Source: Methylicorpusculum sp. (lineage in GTDB: Bacteria > Pseudomonadota > Gammaproteobacteria > Methylococcales > Methylomonadaceae). From it: DNA of 64,000 bases. The notes below the pieces were generated by a model. It ran no database searches and was not told where the DNA came from. It worked only from the letters and a program-made list of their open reading frames with translations. A program made the position numbers and the translations under genes. Below are positions 28,051-38,309 of this stretch, piece after piece. The number at the start of each line of letters is the position of its first letter. The stretch's first letter is position 1. The stretch is taken from assembly GCF_030651835.1 (NCBI RefSeq), contig NZ_JAUSBX010000045.1, positions 1 through 64,000 of the forward strand. The letters are read 5' to 3'.

Positions 28051-28186
28051 GATTAACCTTGTGCGGTAGAGATTGTTGATGACTTTCGGTAGGATTCTTT
28101 TAAATATCCAAGGTTCACTGGTAGAGGTATAAAAATCTCCCCGCTCTCATTAAAGCGAATTCATCCCAAACGCTGAATAACCCGAT

Positions 28187-28609
28187 TTACGCTTGTCCAT
28201 GCAAAGTGATAATAACTGTTCTGGCGCCGCCATGGTCTCTATGCTCGTTGAGATAAACCCCTTGCCAAGTACCCAATTGAAGCCTGCCGCTGCCGATAGG
28301 GAGTGTCAATTGGCAACCGATAAGAACCGTTTTAAGATGAGCCGGCATATCGTCCGACCCTTCAAGCGTATGCAGAAAATAAGGTTCGTCCTCCGGCGCA
28401 AGCTTGGAAAAATAAGCTTCCATGTCCCGCCGGACATCAGCATCGGCATTTTCATTAATGGCCAATGAAGCGGACGTATGCTGAATAAACACATGCAACA
28501 AACCGATGCTGATATTGCCAATTTCCGGAACAGCCGAAACAATATCCGAAGTGATCAGATGAAATCCTCGTTTTTTAGGCGGAAGTCTCAGCGTTTTTTG
28601 TAACCACAT
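28187..28609 (-). CDS. YjbQ/UPF0047 family protein
   Basis: 140 residues with the family signature FIQHTSASLAINENADADV, the middle block EGSDDMPAHLK and the end GTWQGVYLNEHRDHGGARTV. The fold is a trimeric metal-binding barrel; some members show weak thiamine-phosphate synthase activity, and the physiological role is unsettled. It lies 30 nt after hemE on the same strand. Confidence 0.88.
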   Translation of the reverse strand: MWLQKTLRLPPKKRGFHLITSDIVSAVPEIGNISIGLLHVFIQHTSASLAINENADADVRRDMEAYFSKLAPEDEPYFLHTLEGSDDMPAHLKTVLIGCQLTLPIGSGRLQLGTWQGVYLNEHRDHGGARTVIITLHGQA

Positions 28610-28639
28610 CAGTCAATCATTTCCTTGCACGTTAAGTGT

Positions 28640-29713
28640 CTAAACGACTGGCACATGAAAAGCAGGGCTGAATTCATGCACCGCATCAACCATGGCTTTT
28701 ACATGGTCCGGTGGAACATCGGGCAAAATGCCGTGCCCCAGATTAAACACATGACCGGAACCGGTTCCATAACCCGCCAGGATGGCTTTCACTTTTTCTC
28801 GTATCACTTCGGGAGAAGCATACAAAGAGATGGGGTCCATATTTCCTTGCAGTGCAACCTGATTTCCGACGCGGGCACGGGCCGCATGAATATCGGTTTG
28901 CCAATCCAAACCCAACGCGTCGTAACCGGTTTCTGCCATCTCTTCAAGCCATAAGCCGCCACCTTTGGTAAACAAAATAGTAGGGATTTTTTGACCCGCC
29001 ACATCCGTATTTAAATGGGCTAAAACCTGTTTTGCGTAGTACAGCGAAAATTCTAAGTAATCTTCGGTGGTCAGCATGCCGCCCCAGGTATCGAACAGCA
29101 TGACGGCTTGAGCACCGGCAGCGATTTGGGCATTGAGGTACAGCGCCACCGACTTCGCCAGCTTATCCAGCAATTTATGAACAGTTGCCGGCTGTTCATA
29201 CATAAACGTCTTAATTTTTTGAAAGCTCTTGCTGCTTCTGCCTTCGACCATGTAGGTTGCCAAAGTCCAAGGACTGCCTGAAAAACCGATCAGCGGCACA
29301 CGGCCTTGCAGCGTCGTTCTGATCAAGCGCACCGCATCAATTACATAGCGCAGTTCCTGCTCAGGATCGGGTATCGGCAACTGGTCAACGTCGGCAGCCG
29401 TCTTGATAGGACGTTCAAAAATGGGCCCCTCGCCTTCACTAAAATACAATCCCAAACCCATGGCATCCGGGACCGTCAATATATCGGAGAAAAGTATGGC
29501 TGCATCGAATTTGAAACGATCCAGAGGCTGAAGCGTCACTTCACAAGCCAACTCGGGATTGGTACACAATCCCATGAAGCTGCCTGCGCGGTCTCTGACT
29601 TGCCGGTATTCAGGCAAGTAACGCCCGGCTTGACGCATCATCCATACCGGCGTTCTGTCAACAGGTTGTCTTAATAAGGCGCGTATAAATATATCGTTTT
29701 GTAATAAAGTCAT
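28640..29713 (-). CDS. hemE: uroporphyrinogen decarboxylase
   Basis: 357 residues. [16 protein letters not shown] is the substrate-binding signature, followed by [17 protein letters not shown] and [16 protein letters not shown]. It decarboxylates uroporphyrinogen III to coproporphyrinogen III in haem synthesis. It sits downstream of the aroK-aroB-DamX-like group, the usual neighbourhood in many gammaproteobacteria. Confidence 0.96.
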   Translation of the reverse strand: MTLLQNDIFIRALLRQPVDRTPVWMMRQAGRYLPEYRQVRDRAGSFMGLCTNPELACEVTLQPLDRFKFDAAILFSDILTVPDAMGLGLYFSEGEGPIFERPIKTAADVDQLPIPDPEQELRYVIDAVRLIRTTLQGRVPLIGFSGSPWTLATYMVEGRSSKSFQKIKTFMYEQPATVHKLLDKLAKSVALYLNAQIAAGAQAVMLFDTWGGMLTTEDYLEFSLYYAKQVLAHLNTDVAGQKIPTILFTKGGGLWLEEMAETGYDALGLDWQTDIHAARARVGNQVALQGNMDPISLYASPEVIREKVKAILAGYGTGSGHVFNLGHGILPDVPPDHVKAMVDAVHEFSPAFHVPVV

Positions 29714-29806
29714 TTAAGTAGCTATTGGCATAATAAAATCTTTATAACCTTTCAGATCAGGAGCAAGGTCTTTTGCGCTCCAGGCTGACTCGTTACAGCT
29801 TTTTGA

Positions 29807-31276
29807 TCAGGGCTCTTTTCGGGTTTCCGATTGCAAGCCGTTAAAACTGCGTACCCAGGATTGCTGAAGTTCTTTAGGTAACGTTTGAATAGCCTTTTGC
29901 GCGGCAGCGGCGTTAGAAAATGCTCCGTAAACCACAATGAACTTTTCCTTACCGCCTATCGTTGTCCGGATATAACGTAAAGGCTGAGGTAATTGGTTAT
30001 ATTTCTTTACCAAGTCTTGAGCCGCCTGAAGGCTGGACAACACCATCACTTGCACGGTATGGCCGCTGGCTTGTTGTGCTTGCAACCAAGACTTGTGATC
30101 ATTGACGGGTCCGCTTTTTTGATCTGCAGGAGCCACCAGTTTATAAGGCAAAGGTTCTTTTTTCTGTTCTGCTTGGGTTTCTTTTAACACAATAGGTTTG
30201 GGCTGTTCTGCCTGGACCCCTTCTTTATTTTCTGGCTTAAGTTCGGTTGTTTTATCCTGAAGGAAAGCCGGCTCCTCCTCAATGACAGCCCGGTCTTGCT
30301 CTAAGTACCTGCGGGAGATATCCGCCTCTGCAAATTCCTGCTCATCCTGGCTATACAACGGCTCGGGCGTGGCTGTTGTTTCGCTGGGGACTGCGGCTTG
30401 ATCAAGCTTTAAGGTATCCTCCGCTTGCTCCGTAAAAGGTAGCGAGATTGTGCTTTGGTCTTCTAATTCTGTCTCTTGCCAGACAAAATAGATCACAGCG
30501 GCAGCGATTAACAAAGCAGCAAAAAGAAAGCTGGATCGTCTGGATTTTACCCTTCTTTTTTTGTAATTTGACACATGAGGCCATTCAGCGACAATCAAGC
30601 CGGGAATGCCGTGTGTTTCCCGATAAAGATCCGCCACCATCGTTTCGGTAATCGCCTGAAAAGGTAGAGCCGCACCGGGCTTTCCTGATAAATTCTGCAA
30701 AAACTCCATGCACTGTTTTTCAGAAAGTGGCGGTAATTCAATAAAATGACAATCCTCTACCGCATTATCCGTAGTATTTTTGACATAGAGCTCATCTTGG
30801 GTCAACGCAAAAACGATTCTTAACGCCGGATTGTCTTCAGCATAATGCGCTAAGCGGTTGATCAAACCCGGCTCTAAGCCACCTGCTTCGTCTAATATCA
30901 AAACCAGCTTTTGATGTTGTTTTTCCAAGCGATGAAGTAAAGCAGGCAAACTGAGTGATTCAGTTTTAACCGCGTTCTGACTAAGAAACTGACTTACTTG
31001 ATTCTGTATAAATTCAAAAGTGAGGTGGTTGGCGCTTTTGACATAACAGCATAAACAATCGGCTGTTATTTTTTCTACCAGGCGATTCAGCAACGTTGTT
31101 TTACCGATGCCATGTGGTCCACAGACAATGATAGGCTGCACCAGATTACTGATCAGATGGATCAGTAAATCCAGTTTTTGTGAACGCTCAGTCGTTATCA
31201 GTGATTGGGTCGCTTGTTTCGATGACGCAGTCACTGATTGACCCGCTTTCGCAGTCAATACCTCATTCTCTTCCAT
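29807..31276 (-). CDS. DamX-like protein: AAA ATPase, membrane helix and SPOR domain
   Basis: 489 residues. The N-terminal ExeA/GspA-like ATPase has Walker [10 protein letters not shown] (residues 53-61) and Walker [11 protein letters not shown] (about 118-127). A membrane helix at about 243-262 ([17 protein letters not shown]) is followed by an acidic, Pro-rich periplasmic linker and a C-terminal SPOR domain (about 405-480, [20 protein letters not shown]). SPOR domains bind denuded septal peptidoglycan. Position directly after aroB is that of DamX, which in E. coli is a division protein lacking the ATPase part. The start overlaps aroB by 14 nt. Confidence 0.85.
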   Translation of the reverse strand: MEENEVLTAKAGQSVTASSKQATQSLITTERSQKLDLLIHLISNLVQPIIVCGPHGIGKTTLLNRLVEKITADCLCCYVKSANHLTFEFIQNQVSQFLSQNAVKTESLSLPALLHRLEKQHQKLVLILDEAGGLEPGLINRLAHYAEDNPALRIVFALTQDELYVKNTTDNAVEDCHFIELPPLSEKQCMEFLQNLSGKPGAALPFQAITETMVADLYRETHGIPGLIVAEWPHVSNYKKRRVKSRRSSFLFAALLIAAAVIYFVWQETELEDQSTISLPFTEQAEDTLKLDQAAVPSETTATPEPLYSQDEQEFAEADISRRYLEQDRAVIEEEPAFLQDKTTELKPENKEGVQAEQPKPIVLKETQAEQKKEPLPYKLVAPADQKSGPVNDHKSWLQAQQASGHTVQVMVLSSLQAAQDLVKKYNQLPQPLRYIRTTIGGKEKFIVVYGAFSNAAAAQKAIQTLPKELQQSWVRSFNGLQSETRKEP

Positions 31277-32345
31277 AGGATTTAAGTGTCATTTCTAATA
31301 ATTCTTTTTCAACACTAACGGGCAATGTCGCCTCGCCGATTTTTTTCAGCAAAATTAATCGCACCTTACCATCCAGATTTTTTTTATCTACGGCCATCAG
31401 TTCGATAAACCGGTCTGAATCCATAGACTCTGGAGGAAGTACCGGAAGATTCGCCTTTTTAAACAACGCGATAATGCGGGCAAATTCGCTTTCTGTTAAC
31501 CAGCCTAGTCTTTTTGATAAATCAGCAGCTTGACAGGTACCGATAGCAACGGCTTCTCCATGTAAATAATGACCGTAACCTGACCCTGTTTCTATCGCGT
31601 GGCCAAATGTGTGACCCAAATTTAATGTTGCTCTTACATCCGCTTCAAGTTCATCGGCAACAACCACTTCCGCCTTGTTCCGGCAGGAACGCTCAATGGC
31701 AAAGGACAATGCCGGCTTATCCCTGGCCAGCAGCTTGTCAATGTTGTCTTCCAGCCACTCAAAAAAATCGGGATCTCTAATCAGCCCGTATTTAATAACT
31801 TCGGCCAACCCGGCAGAAAGCTCTCTGTCCGGCAAGGTATCCAGTACATCGGTATCGATAATGACAGACTGCGGCTGATAAAAAGCCCCAATCATGTTTT
31901 TGCCCAAAGGATGATTGACTCCGGTTTTCCCCCCCACGGAAGAATCGACCTGCGCCAATAACGTGGTCGGAATCTGAATAAAAACGATGCCCCGTTGATA
32001 ACACGCGGCGGCAAAACCGCCCATGTCACCGATTACTCCGCCACCCAGCGCGATCAACGTAGCATTACGGCTGAATTTTTTAGTCAGCAGCTGATCAAAA
32101 ATCCGGTTGAGATAGTCCAGCGTTTTATATTGCTCGCCATCAGGAAGAACTACCGTCTCGACCGAGTAGCCCCCCAGATGATTTATTAGTGTCGCAAGAT
32201 AAAGCGGCGCCACGGTTTCATTGGTAAGAACCAGCACTTGTTGAGCCCGGATATGTTTGCGAACCAAATCAGCTTGATTTAACAAACCTGCTTCGATATA
32301 AATGGGGTAGCTCCGGTCACCCAAGTCAACCTGTAATGTATTCAT
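31263..32345 (-). CDS. aroB: 3-dehydroquinate synthase
   Basis: 360 residues. [51 protein letters not shown] and [11 protein letters not shown] are the diagnostic AroB blocks with NAD- and zinc-binding residues. It catalyses the second step of the shikimate pathway. Overlaps aroK by 4 nt (start) and the DamX-like gene by 14 nt (end). Confidence 0.97.
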   Translation of the reverse strand: MNTLQVDLGDRSYPIYIEAGLLNQADLVRKHIRAQQVLVLTNETVAPLYLATLINHLGGYSVETVVLPDGEQYKTLDYLNRIFDQLLTKKFSRNATLIALGGGVIGDMGGFAAACYQRGIVFIQIPTTLLAQVDSSVGGKTGVNHPLGKNMIGAFYQPQSVIIDTDVLDTLPDRELSAGLAEVIKYGLIRDPDFFEWLEDNIDKLLARDKPALSFAIERSCRNKAEVVVADELEADVRATLNLGHTFGHAIETGSGYGHYLHGEAVAIGTCQAADLSKRLGWLTESEFARIIALFKKANLPVLPPESMDSDRFIELMAVDKKNLDGKVRLILLKKIGEATLPVSVEKELLEMTLKSYGRE

Positions 32346-32863
32346 TTCAATGATTCGTATTTATCGAGGATATGCTTGACTACGGTTTTACTGGACATTA
32401 TACCGGTATTCACCTGAGTGTCAGCACAGCTGAGATACAACGGCTCTCGCAGTTCATATAATTTTTCCAAACGTTCTCTGGGATTTTCGGTTTGCAAAAG
32501 CGGGCGGTGATTATCGCGACGGGTTCGCTCCAGGATTCTTTCTATCGAGCACTGTAAATAAACAACAAAGCCGTTCGACTGCAGACGTTTACGATTTTCC
32601 TCACGTAAAATAGCGCCCCCTCCCGTCGCCAGAACAATTCCCTTAAGATCGGTTAACTGATGGATCATCTTTTCTTCACGATCCCGGAAACCTTCCTCGC
32701 CCTCAAATTCAAATATTGTCGGAATATCAACACCTGTCGCCTCTTCAATCGCTTTGTCGCTATCGTAGAAAGGAAACTTTAACGCTCTGGCTAACTGCCT
32801 GCCAATTGTCGTTTTACCCGCTCCCATTAGGCCGATTAAATATATATTTTCTGATTTCGCCAT
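32342..32863 (-). CDS. aroK: shikimate kinase
   Basis: 173 residues from ATG 32863. An in-frame ATG at 32902 is rejected because it lies inside the pilQ terminator hairpin. Walker [10 protein letters not shown] is at about 11-19, [13 protein letters not shown] supplies the magnesium and shikimate Asp, and [23 protein letters not shown] carries the GGG motif. It phosphorylates shikimate. The promoter must be read-through past the terminator or lie within it, since only 25 nt separate the hairpin from the start. Confidence 0.95.
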   Translation of the reverse strand: MAKSENIYLIGLMGAGKTTIGRQLARALKFPFYDSDKAIEEATGVDIPTIFEFEGEEGFRDREEKMIHQLTDLKGIVLATGGGAILREENRKRLQSNGFVVYLQCSIERILERTRRDNHRPLLQTENPRERLEKLYELREPLYLSCADTQVNTGIMSSKTVVKHILDKYESLK

Positions 32864-32888
32864 GAAGTGAGTCGATTTTTTCGGCATT

Positions 32889-32915
32889 AAAAAAGGGGGC
32901 ATTATGCCCCCTTTT
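32889..32915 (-). terminator. intrinsic terminator after pilQ, immediately before aroK
   Basis: On the minus strand AAAAGGGGGCA-TAA-TGCCCCCTTTT forms an 11-bp stem with a 3-nt loop and is followed by further T residues (six in all). It lies 18 nt beyond the pilQ stop and ends 25 nt before the aroK ATG. Confidence 0.9.
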
Positions 32916-32933
32916 GGCTATTAGTAGAAGCAA

Positions 32934-35231
32934 TCAGTTATTAGCGGTATTGGTCTGTACAATTTTAGGCGTTACAAATATCAACAACTCGGATTTGTCA
33001 TCCTGTGTGACTGTTTTCTTGAACAAAAAACCGATGCCGGGCAAATCTGCGAAGAAAGGTATTTTATTGACATTATTTCTTTGCGTACCTTCAAAAACAC
33101 CCCCTAATACGACTGTTTCGCCATCCATCACATTAACATTGGTTTCAATTCCACGTTTAATGATGGGCGGTTGACCTTCTGTGCCGATTGCTCTGGCAAA
33201 ATTGGGTTCGTCTTTGGTAATGGTCAACGCCATCAGAATGCTTCCATTTGGCGTAATTTGCGGCATCACAGCCAATTCCAACAGGGCTTCTTTAAAGCTG
33301 ATGTTTGCCCCCTGGTTCGCACTGGACGCCTGGAAAGGTACTTCTTGGCCTAAACTGATCTTAGCTTCGCAGCGATCCGATGTCATGACTCTGGGGTTGG
33401 ATAGAATCTCACCACGCCCCTCATCCTGCAAAGCGGACAATTCCAGATTGAGCACATAATCAGCCCCTCTCGCCAACGTCATGCCCAAAGCCCCGTAAGG
33501 ATTGGTCGCACTCAAATCTACCAGCATTTCACTGATTTGTTGGGCGCCACTGATATCTGACTGGGTATTCCTACCACCAACACCATAGTCCGAACCACCT
33601 ATTGAACCTTGCTTAGCCACGCCAAACCTAACACCCAGATCACGCGCAAAGGTATTATCGGCAATCACAATACGTGATTCGATCATGACTTGTTTGACCG
33701 GCACGTCCAGTTCGCGAATGAGTTTTTTAATTTCAATTATCCGGGCCGCCGTCTCCCGGACAATCAACGTATTCGTTCTGCCATCAACGACGACTGTACC
33801 TCTAGGCGACATCAAGGAAAATTTATCATCCTGAGCACCGGCTCGCCCCTGATTGCCTTGTCCTCCTTGCCCACCTTGAGCAGATAGTCCACCCTGCATT
33901 TGATTTCCTGCTTGCCCTTGCCCGCCACCTTGCTGACCCATCGTCGTGGAAGCACTGGTCACTCCGCAAACACCCAATGAACCGGCATTGCGTCCATAGA
34001 GTAAGTTGCTCAGATTTTCAGCTCGCGCATAGTTGATTTTAATGTACTCCGTTTGCAAGGGCTCCAGTTGCTCAACCACTCGCTCGGTTTCGCGTTGTTT
34101 TTCCTTGTAATCCTTGATTTTACCCACTGGCGCGATCAGCGTTACATTGCCGGATTGGTATTTTTCCAGGCCCTTGGTCATCATGATAAAGGCCAAGGCT
34201 TCATCCCAGGGCACATCATCCAGTTTTAACGTTACCATACCGACCACATCATCACCCGCCACCACATTCTGACCGGTAAATTCGGCCAGCAAGGTAATCA
34301 CACTGCGAATATCGATATCCTGAAAGTTCAATGACAAACGATCGCCGACAAAGCGGTCTTTTTGACTGTCCTTGACATCTTTTTCGGCCTGAGTCAACGG
34401 TCTGAATTCGACCGTCAGCAAACCCTCGGATTGAAATAATGAGTACTCGTAAAGTGGATTTTGTAATTCCACCGTCATGGTGGTTTCCTGAGGCGAGTAA
34501 ACCGTGTCTATGTATTTGACCGGCGTAGCAAACTCGGATACATCCAAACGCCTGGACAAATTAGACGGCAACGTGGTATTGACAAAACTTAACACGACCT
34601 TACCCCCTATTTCCTTGGTGTTCACCATCGTATTGGGCTTGTTTAAAGACACGAGTATCCGGCCCTCGCCTCTGTCCCCGCGCCTGAAATCAACGCCTTT
34701 GATATCCTGTTCCGGCATTAACTCGGCCACAATTGATTTACGATCTGTGCCCGTCACTGCTGGAAGAAATGAAGTCTGCGGCATGACAGGAGCTGATACT
34801 TCTGCAGCCTGATTTAACGTGAGAAAAAAAAGATTTCCTTCGACCCTTGTTTCATAAGGGACTGAAGACAACAGGTTGACAATAACGCGAACTCTACCCC
34901 CCGATTCGGCGACATAGACACTGTCCGCTGCGCCCTGATTGATGGGAAATTTCTTTTGTGTCAGCGCACTTTTTACACCGCTAAAGTCGAGGGCAATACG
35001 CGCAGGGTTTTCGGTATGAAAAACACGAGGCTCAATGACCGGACCATCCATTTCAAGCTGCAACTGCAAGGCGCCCCCCGCACTTTTGGTAAAGTCCAGC
35101 GATTTGATTTGACGCGGTTCGGCCAAACTGCCGGCAGAATACCCAAGTATCAATAGTGTACTTAATAAAAGTGTGCTCCATGAGAGCTGAGAAAATATTT
35201 TCACTGTAATACCGTTATTCATAGTAGTCAT
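32934..35231 (-). CDS. pilQ: type IV pilus outer-membrane secretin PilQ
   Basis: 765 residues from ATG 35231, chosen because GGGGAA stands 7 nt upstream; ATG 35222 is the alternative. Order: signal segment, two AMIN-like domains (the first around IKSLDFTKSAGGALQLQL), STN/N0 (LSLNFQDIDIRSVITLLAEF), N1, then the secretin barrel (VPFQASSANQGANISFKEA; TNVNVMDGETVVLGGVFEG). About residues 427-470 form a Gly/Gln-rich insertion (MGQQGGGQGQAGNQMQGG) inside the N-domain region. PilQ forms the pore for the pilus and docks on PilP. Last gene of pilMNOPQ, ended by a strong terminator. Confidence 0.95.
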   Translation of the reverse strand: MTTMNNGITVKIFSQLSWSTLLLSTLLILGYSAGSLAEPRQIKSLDFTKSAGGALQLQLEMDGPVIEPRVFHTENPARIALDFSGVKSALTQKKFPINQGAADSVYVAESGGRVRVIVNLLSSVPYETRVEGNLFFLTLNQAAEVSAPVMPQTSFLPAVTGTDRKSIVAELMPEQDIKGVDFRRGDRGEGRILVSLNKPNTMVNTKEIGGKVVLSFVNTTLPSNLSRRLDVSEFATPVKYIDTVYSPQETTMTVELQNPLYEYSLFQSEGLLTVEFRPLTQAEKDVKDSQKDRFVGDRLSLNFQDIDIRSVITLLAEFTGQNVVAGDDVVGMVTLKLDDVPWDEALAFIMMTKGLEKYQSGNVTLIAPVGKIKDYKEKQRETERVVEQLEPLQTEYIKINYARAENLSNLLYGRNAGSLGVCGVTSASTTMGQQGGGQGQAGNQMQGGLSAQGGQGGQGNQGRAGAQDDKFSLMSPRGTVVVDGRTNTLIVRETAARIIEIKKLIRELDVPVKQVMIESRIVIADNTFARDLGVRFGVAKQGSIGGSDYGVGGRNTQSDISGAQQISEMLVDLSATNPYGALGMTLARGADYVLNLELSALQDEGRGEILSNPRVMTSDRCEAKISLGQEVPFQASSANQGANISFKEALLELAVMPQITPNGSILMALTITKDEPNFARAIGTEGQPPIIKRGIETNVNVMDGETVVLGGVFEGTQRNNVNKIPFFADLPGIGFLFKKTVTQDDKSELLIFVTPKIVQTNTANN

Positions 35232-35248
35232 TGTGTTATTCCCCAACA

Positions 35249-35797
35249 TCATTCCGCTAAAGCCAGTGAAGTTTGCTGCTCTCGCCATGTGCCGGGCTTG
35301 TCAGCCACTATCTCCATCAATTCGATTTTATCTTCGACGATTCGGATAATTTTCCCGTGATTTTTTCCCAAGTAATTACCTACCTGCACTCTATGGACTG
35401 TCTTATCCACAGCCTTGATCAGCGCCCAAATACCGTCCTTTTTGACGGTACCCACCATACGCAAGGAGTCCAGCGGGTAAGCTTCCAGCTCTTCTTTACG
35501 CCTTGTATTATCAGGCTTTACGCCTAATCCCACAGAGGCTCCGGCAGCTTCGGCCAGATCAATTTTTTCATTGGGTTTAAAAGGATCCCTTAGACCATTG
35601 GGTTTAAACAAAAAAGGCTCAACCAATTTTATTTCGGGCAAGGGCTCAATTTGTGTTTTGGGACGCGCCTTAATCTCGGCCACAAAACCTCTAAGGTCGG
35701 ATGGATCTTTATCCGCACACCCAATTAATCCGCTTGATCCTAGCATGATCAACACGATGGACAGATAATTTGGTTTTTTTCTCGGCAACGGCTTCAT
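35249..35797 (-). CDS. pilP: type IV pilus assembly lipoprotein PilP
   Basis: 182 residues with a lipoprotein signal ending in GLIGC (Cys27). The mature protein has an extended Pro-rich region containing LRDPFKPN, typical of PilP, then the beta-domain LDSLRMVGTVKKDGIWALIK. PilP links the PilN/PilO inner-membrane complex to the PilQ secretin. Its start overlaps the pilO stop (ATGA). Confidence 0.93.
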   Translation of the reverse strand: MKPLPRKKPNYLSIVLIMLGSSGLIGCADKDPSDLRGFVAEIKARPKTQIEPLPEIKLVEPFLFKPNGLRDPFKPNEKIDLAEAAGASVGLGVKPDNTRRKEELEAYPLDSLRMVGTVKKDGIWALIKAVDKTVHRVQVGNYLGKNHGKIIRIVEDKIELMEIVADKPGTWREQQTSLALAE

Positions 35798-36429
35798 TTT
35801 TTGATCCTTTTAGCAGCTGCCTTCTGTCCGGTACCAGGAGCACCAGAATCATTTTCGCTACCCTCATTATAGGTTTTAACCGTTGTGTTCATGACCATAT
35901 TATCGCTCTTGGCCATAGGCGAAATCTTGACGTTGTGGACAGTAACGATACGAGGTAATGAAGATAAGCCGCTCACGAACAAACCCAGTTCTTCATATTT
36001 CCCGACAACCTGAATATCTATGGGCAATTCATAATAAAAATCCCTTTTAATAGGCTGACTTGGCTTGAACAAGCGGAATTCCAAGCCACTGGCCAATCCG
36101 GTTTGCGAAATATCGACTAACAAACTGGCCACCTCAGCCTTGGTGGGCATTTGTCTGATCATTTCTTCGAGTAGGGACTCAATCTGTTGAAGCTGGTCTT
36201 TATAATCCTGCAAGTTAACCGCTTTTTTTTGCTTTATTTCAAAGTTACTTTTCAACTCAATTTCACTTTTTTCCAAAGCCGCCAATTGATCCATTTGATC
36301 TACCGTATCGTAGTAGTAGCCAGCTGCTGCTGCCGATATACACACGATCAGGATGGCGATAACTTTAACAGGTAAAGGCCAAACTCCGGCCTCGTTGATA
36401 TCCCAATTAACTTCCGATAAATTCATCAT
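35794..36429 (-). CDS. pilO: type IV pilus inner-membrane protein PilO
   Basis: 211 residues: a short cytoplasmic N-terminus, one membrane helix (VKVIAILIVCISAAAAGYYY), a coiled-coil (LAALEKSEIELKSNFEIKQK) and a periplasmic ferredoxin-like domain with YYELPIDIQVVGKYEELGLF, the signature of PilO. It heterodimerises with PilN to form the alignment complex. ATGA-type overlaps on both sides. Confidence 0.94.
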   Translation of the reverse strand: MMNLSEVNWDINEAGVWPLPVKVIAILIVCISAAAAGYYYDTVDQMDQLAALEKSEIELKSNFEIKQKKAVNLQDYKDQLQQIESLLEEMIRQMPTKAEVASLLVDISQTGLASGLEFRLFKPSQPIKRDFYYELPIDIQVVGKYEELGLFVSGLSSLPRIVTVHNVKISPMAKSDNMVMNTTVKTYNEGSENDSGAPGTGQKAAAKRIKK

Positions 36430-36994
36430 TTATTACCATTGGGTTGGACGGGCTTAGCGCCTAGCTTGGCAACCAAAACAAAATCACTCAGTTGTTCAAC
36501 TTTGGTTTTATCTTTAGCCTGGATAATTTGTAGATTGGGACTATGCATCCAGCTTGACGCATCAATTGAACGCATAAATGCGGAGACCCTGGCATTTGAT
36601 TCCGCTTTGCCGTTAAAAGTAAGCCTGTCATCGGTCTGGGTAAAACTGGTCAGATACACGCCGTCTGGTGCTGTTTTAGCCAGTTCATCAAATAGCCTGA
36701 CAATTAATGGGCGGCTGCCCTGTAATTTTTGTATGACATCAATCTTGGTCAACAACTGCTTCTTTTTCTCTTCGATAACCTTGATCTCTTGAATCTTCTT
36801 TTCAACAATCGCTATTTCGCTTTTTAAATATTGGTTCCTGCTTTCCTGGTAGGCTTTGGCGTCTTCATAGTACATATGAATCGCGAGCTGGATCAGGACC
36901 GTTATAAATAGCGCAATCAATCCTGCGATAAAAAAATCTTTCTGCTTTTGTTTTTTCTGCTCTGCGCGCCAAGGTAGTAAATTAATACGAGCCA

Positions 36995-36995
<1 letters not shown>
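36426..36995 (-). CDS. pilN: type IV pilus inner-membrane protein PilN
   Basis: 189 residues. The N-terminal ARINLLPWR is the conserved cytoplasmic peptide bound by PilM. One membrane helix follows (FFIAGLIALFITVLIQLAI), then a coiled coil and a periplasmic domain with DGVYLTSFTQTDDRLTFNGK. Partner of PilO. Its ATG shares one base with the pilM stop (TGATG). Confidence 0.95.
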
Positions 36996-38074
<1,079 letters not shown>

Positions 38075-38206
38075 CTAAATTGTTAGAAAGATTGTTAAAA
38101 GACACCGCATTGCCTTCTTGGTTAAGTAGATCGCAGAAATAAATAATGCCCAAAGTATAGTAGCCTTTTAAAATTCATCATAAAAAAACTAATAAATTTC
38201 AGTAAA

Positions 38207-38247
38207 ATGTTGCTCTTAAGTAGAATCAAGTTTATTTTGAGCAACAT
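38207..38247. promoter_or_regulatory. 9-bp inverted repeat in the pilM/mrcA divergent promoter region
   Basis: ATGTTGCTC (38207-38215) and GAGCAACAT (38239-38247) are perfect inverted repeats 23 nt apart, 63 nt upstream of the PBP1A start. It could be an operator or an mRNA leader hairpin; the sequence alone does not tell. Confidence 0.4.
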
Positions 38248-38309
38248 GTTTTTGTTCCGGTTAGTTTTTTAGGAATAAAAATCCAAACCGCGAGCAACCT
38301 GGACTTTTT

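Noticed and set aside
29807-31276. Type II secretion ATPase ExeA/GspA
   Set aside because: The ATPase half resembles ExeA, but the SPOR domain at the end and position after aroB fit the DamX-like division protein better; no gsp genes are nearby.
32864-32902. Longer aroK start at ATG 32902
   Set aside because: It would translate through the pilQ terminator hairpin (MPPFLMPKKS...), and family members begin a few residues before the IYLIG strand.
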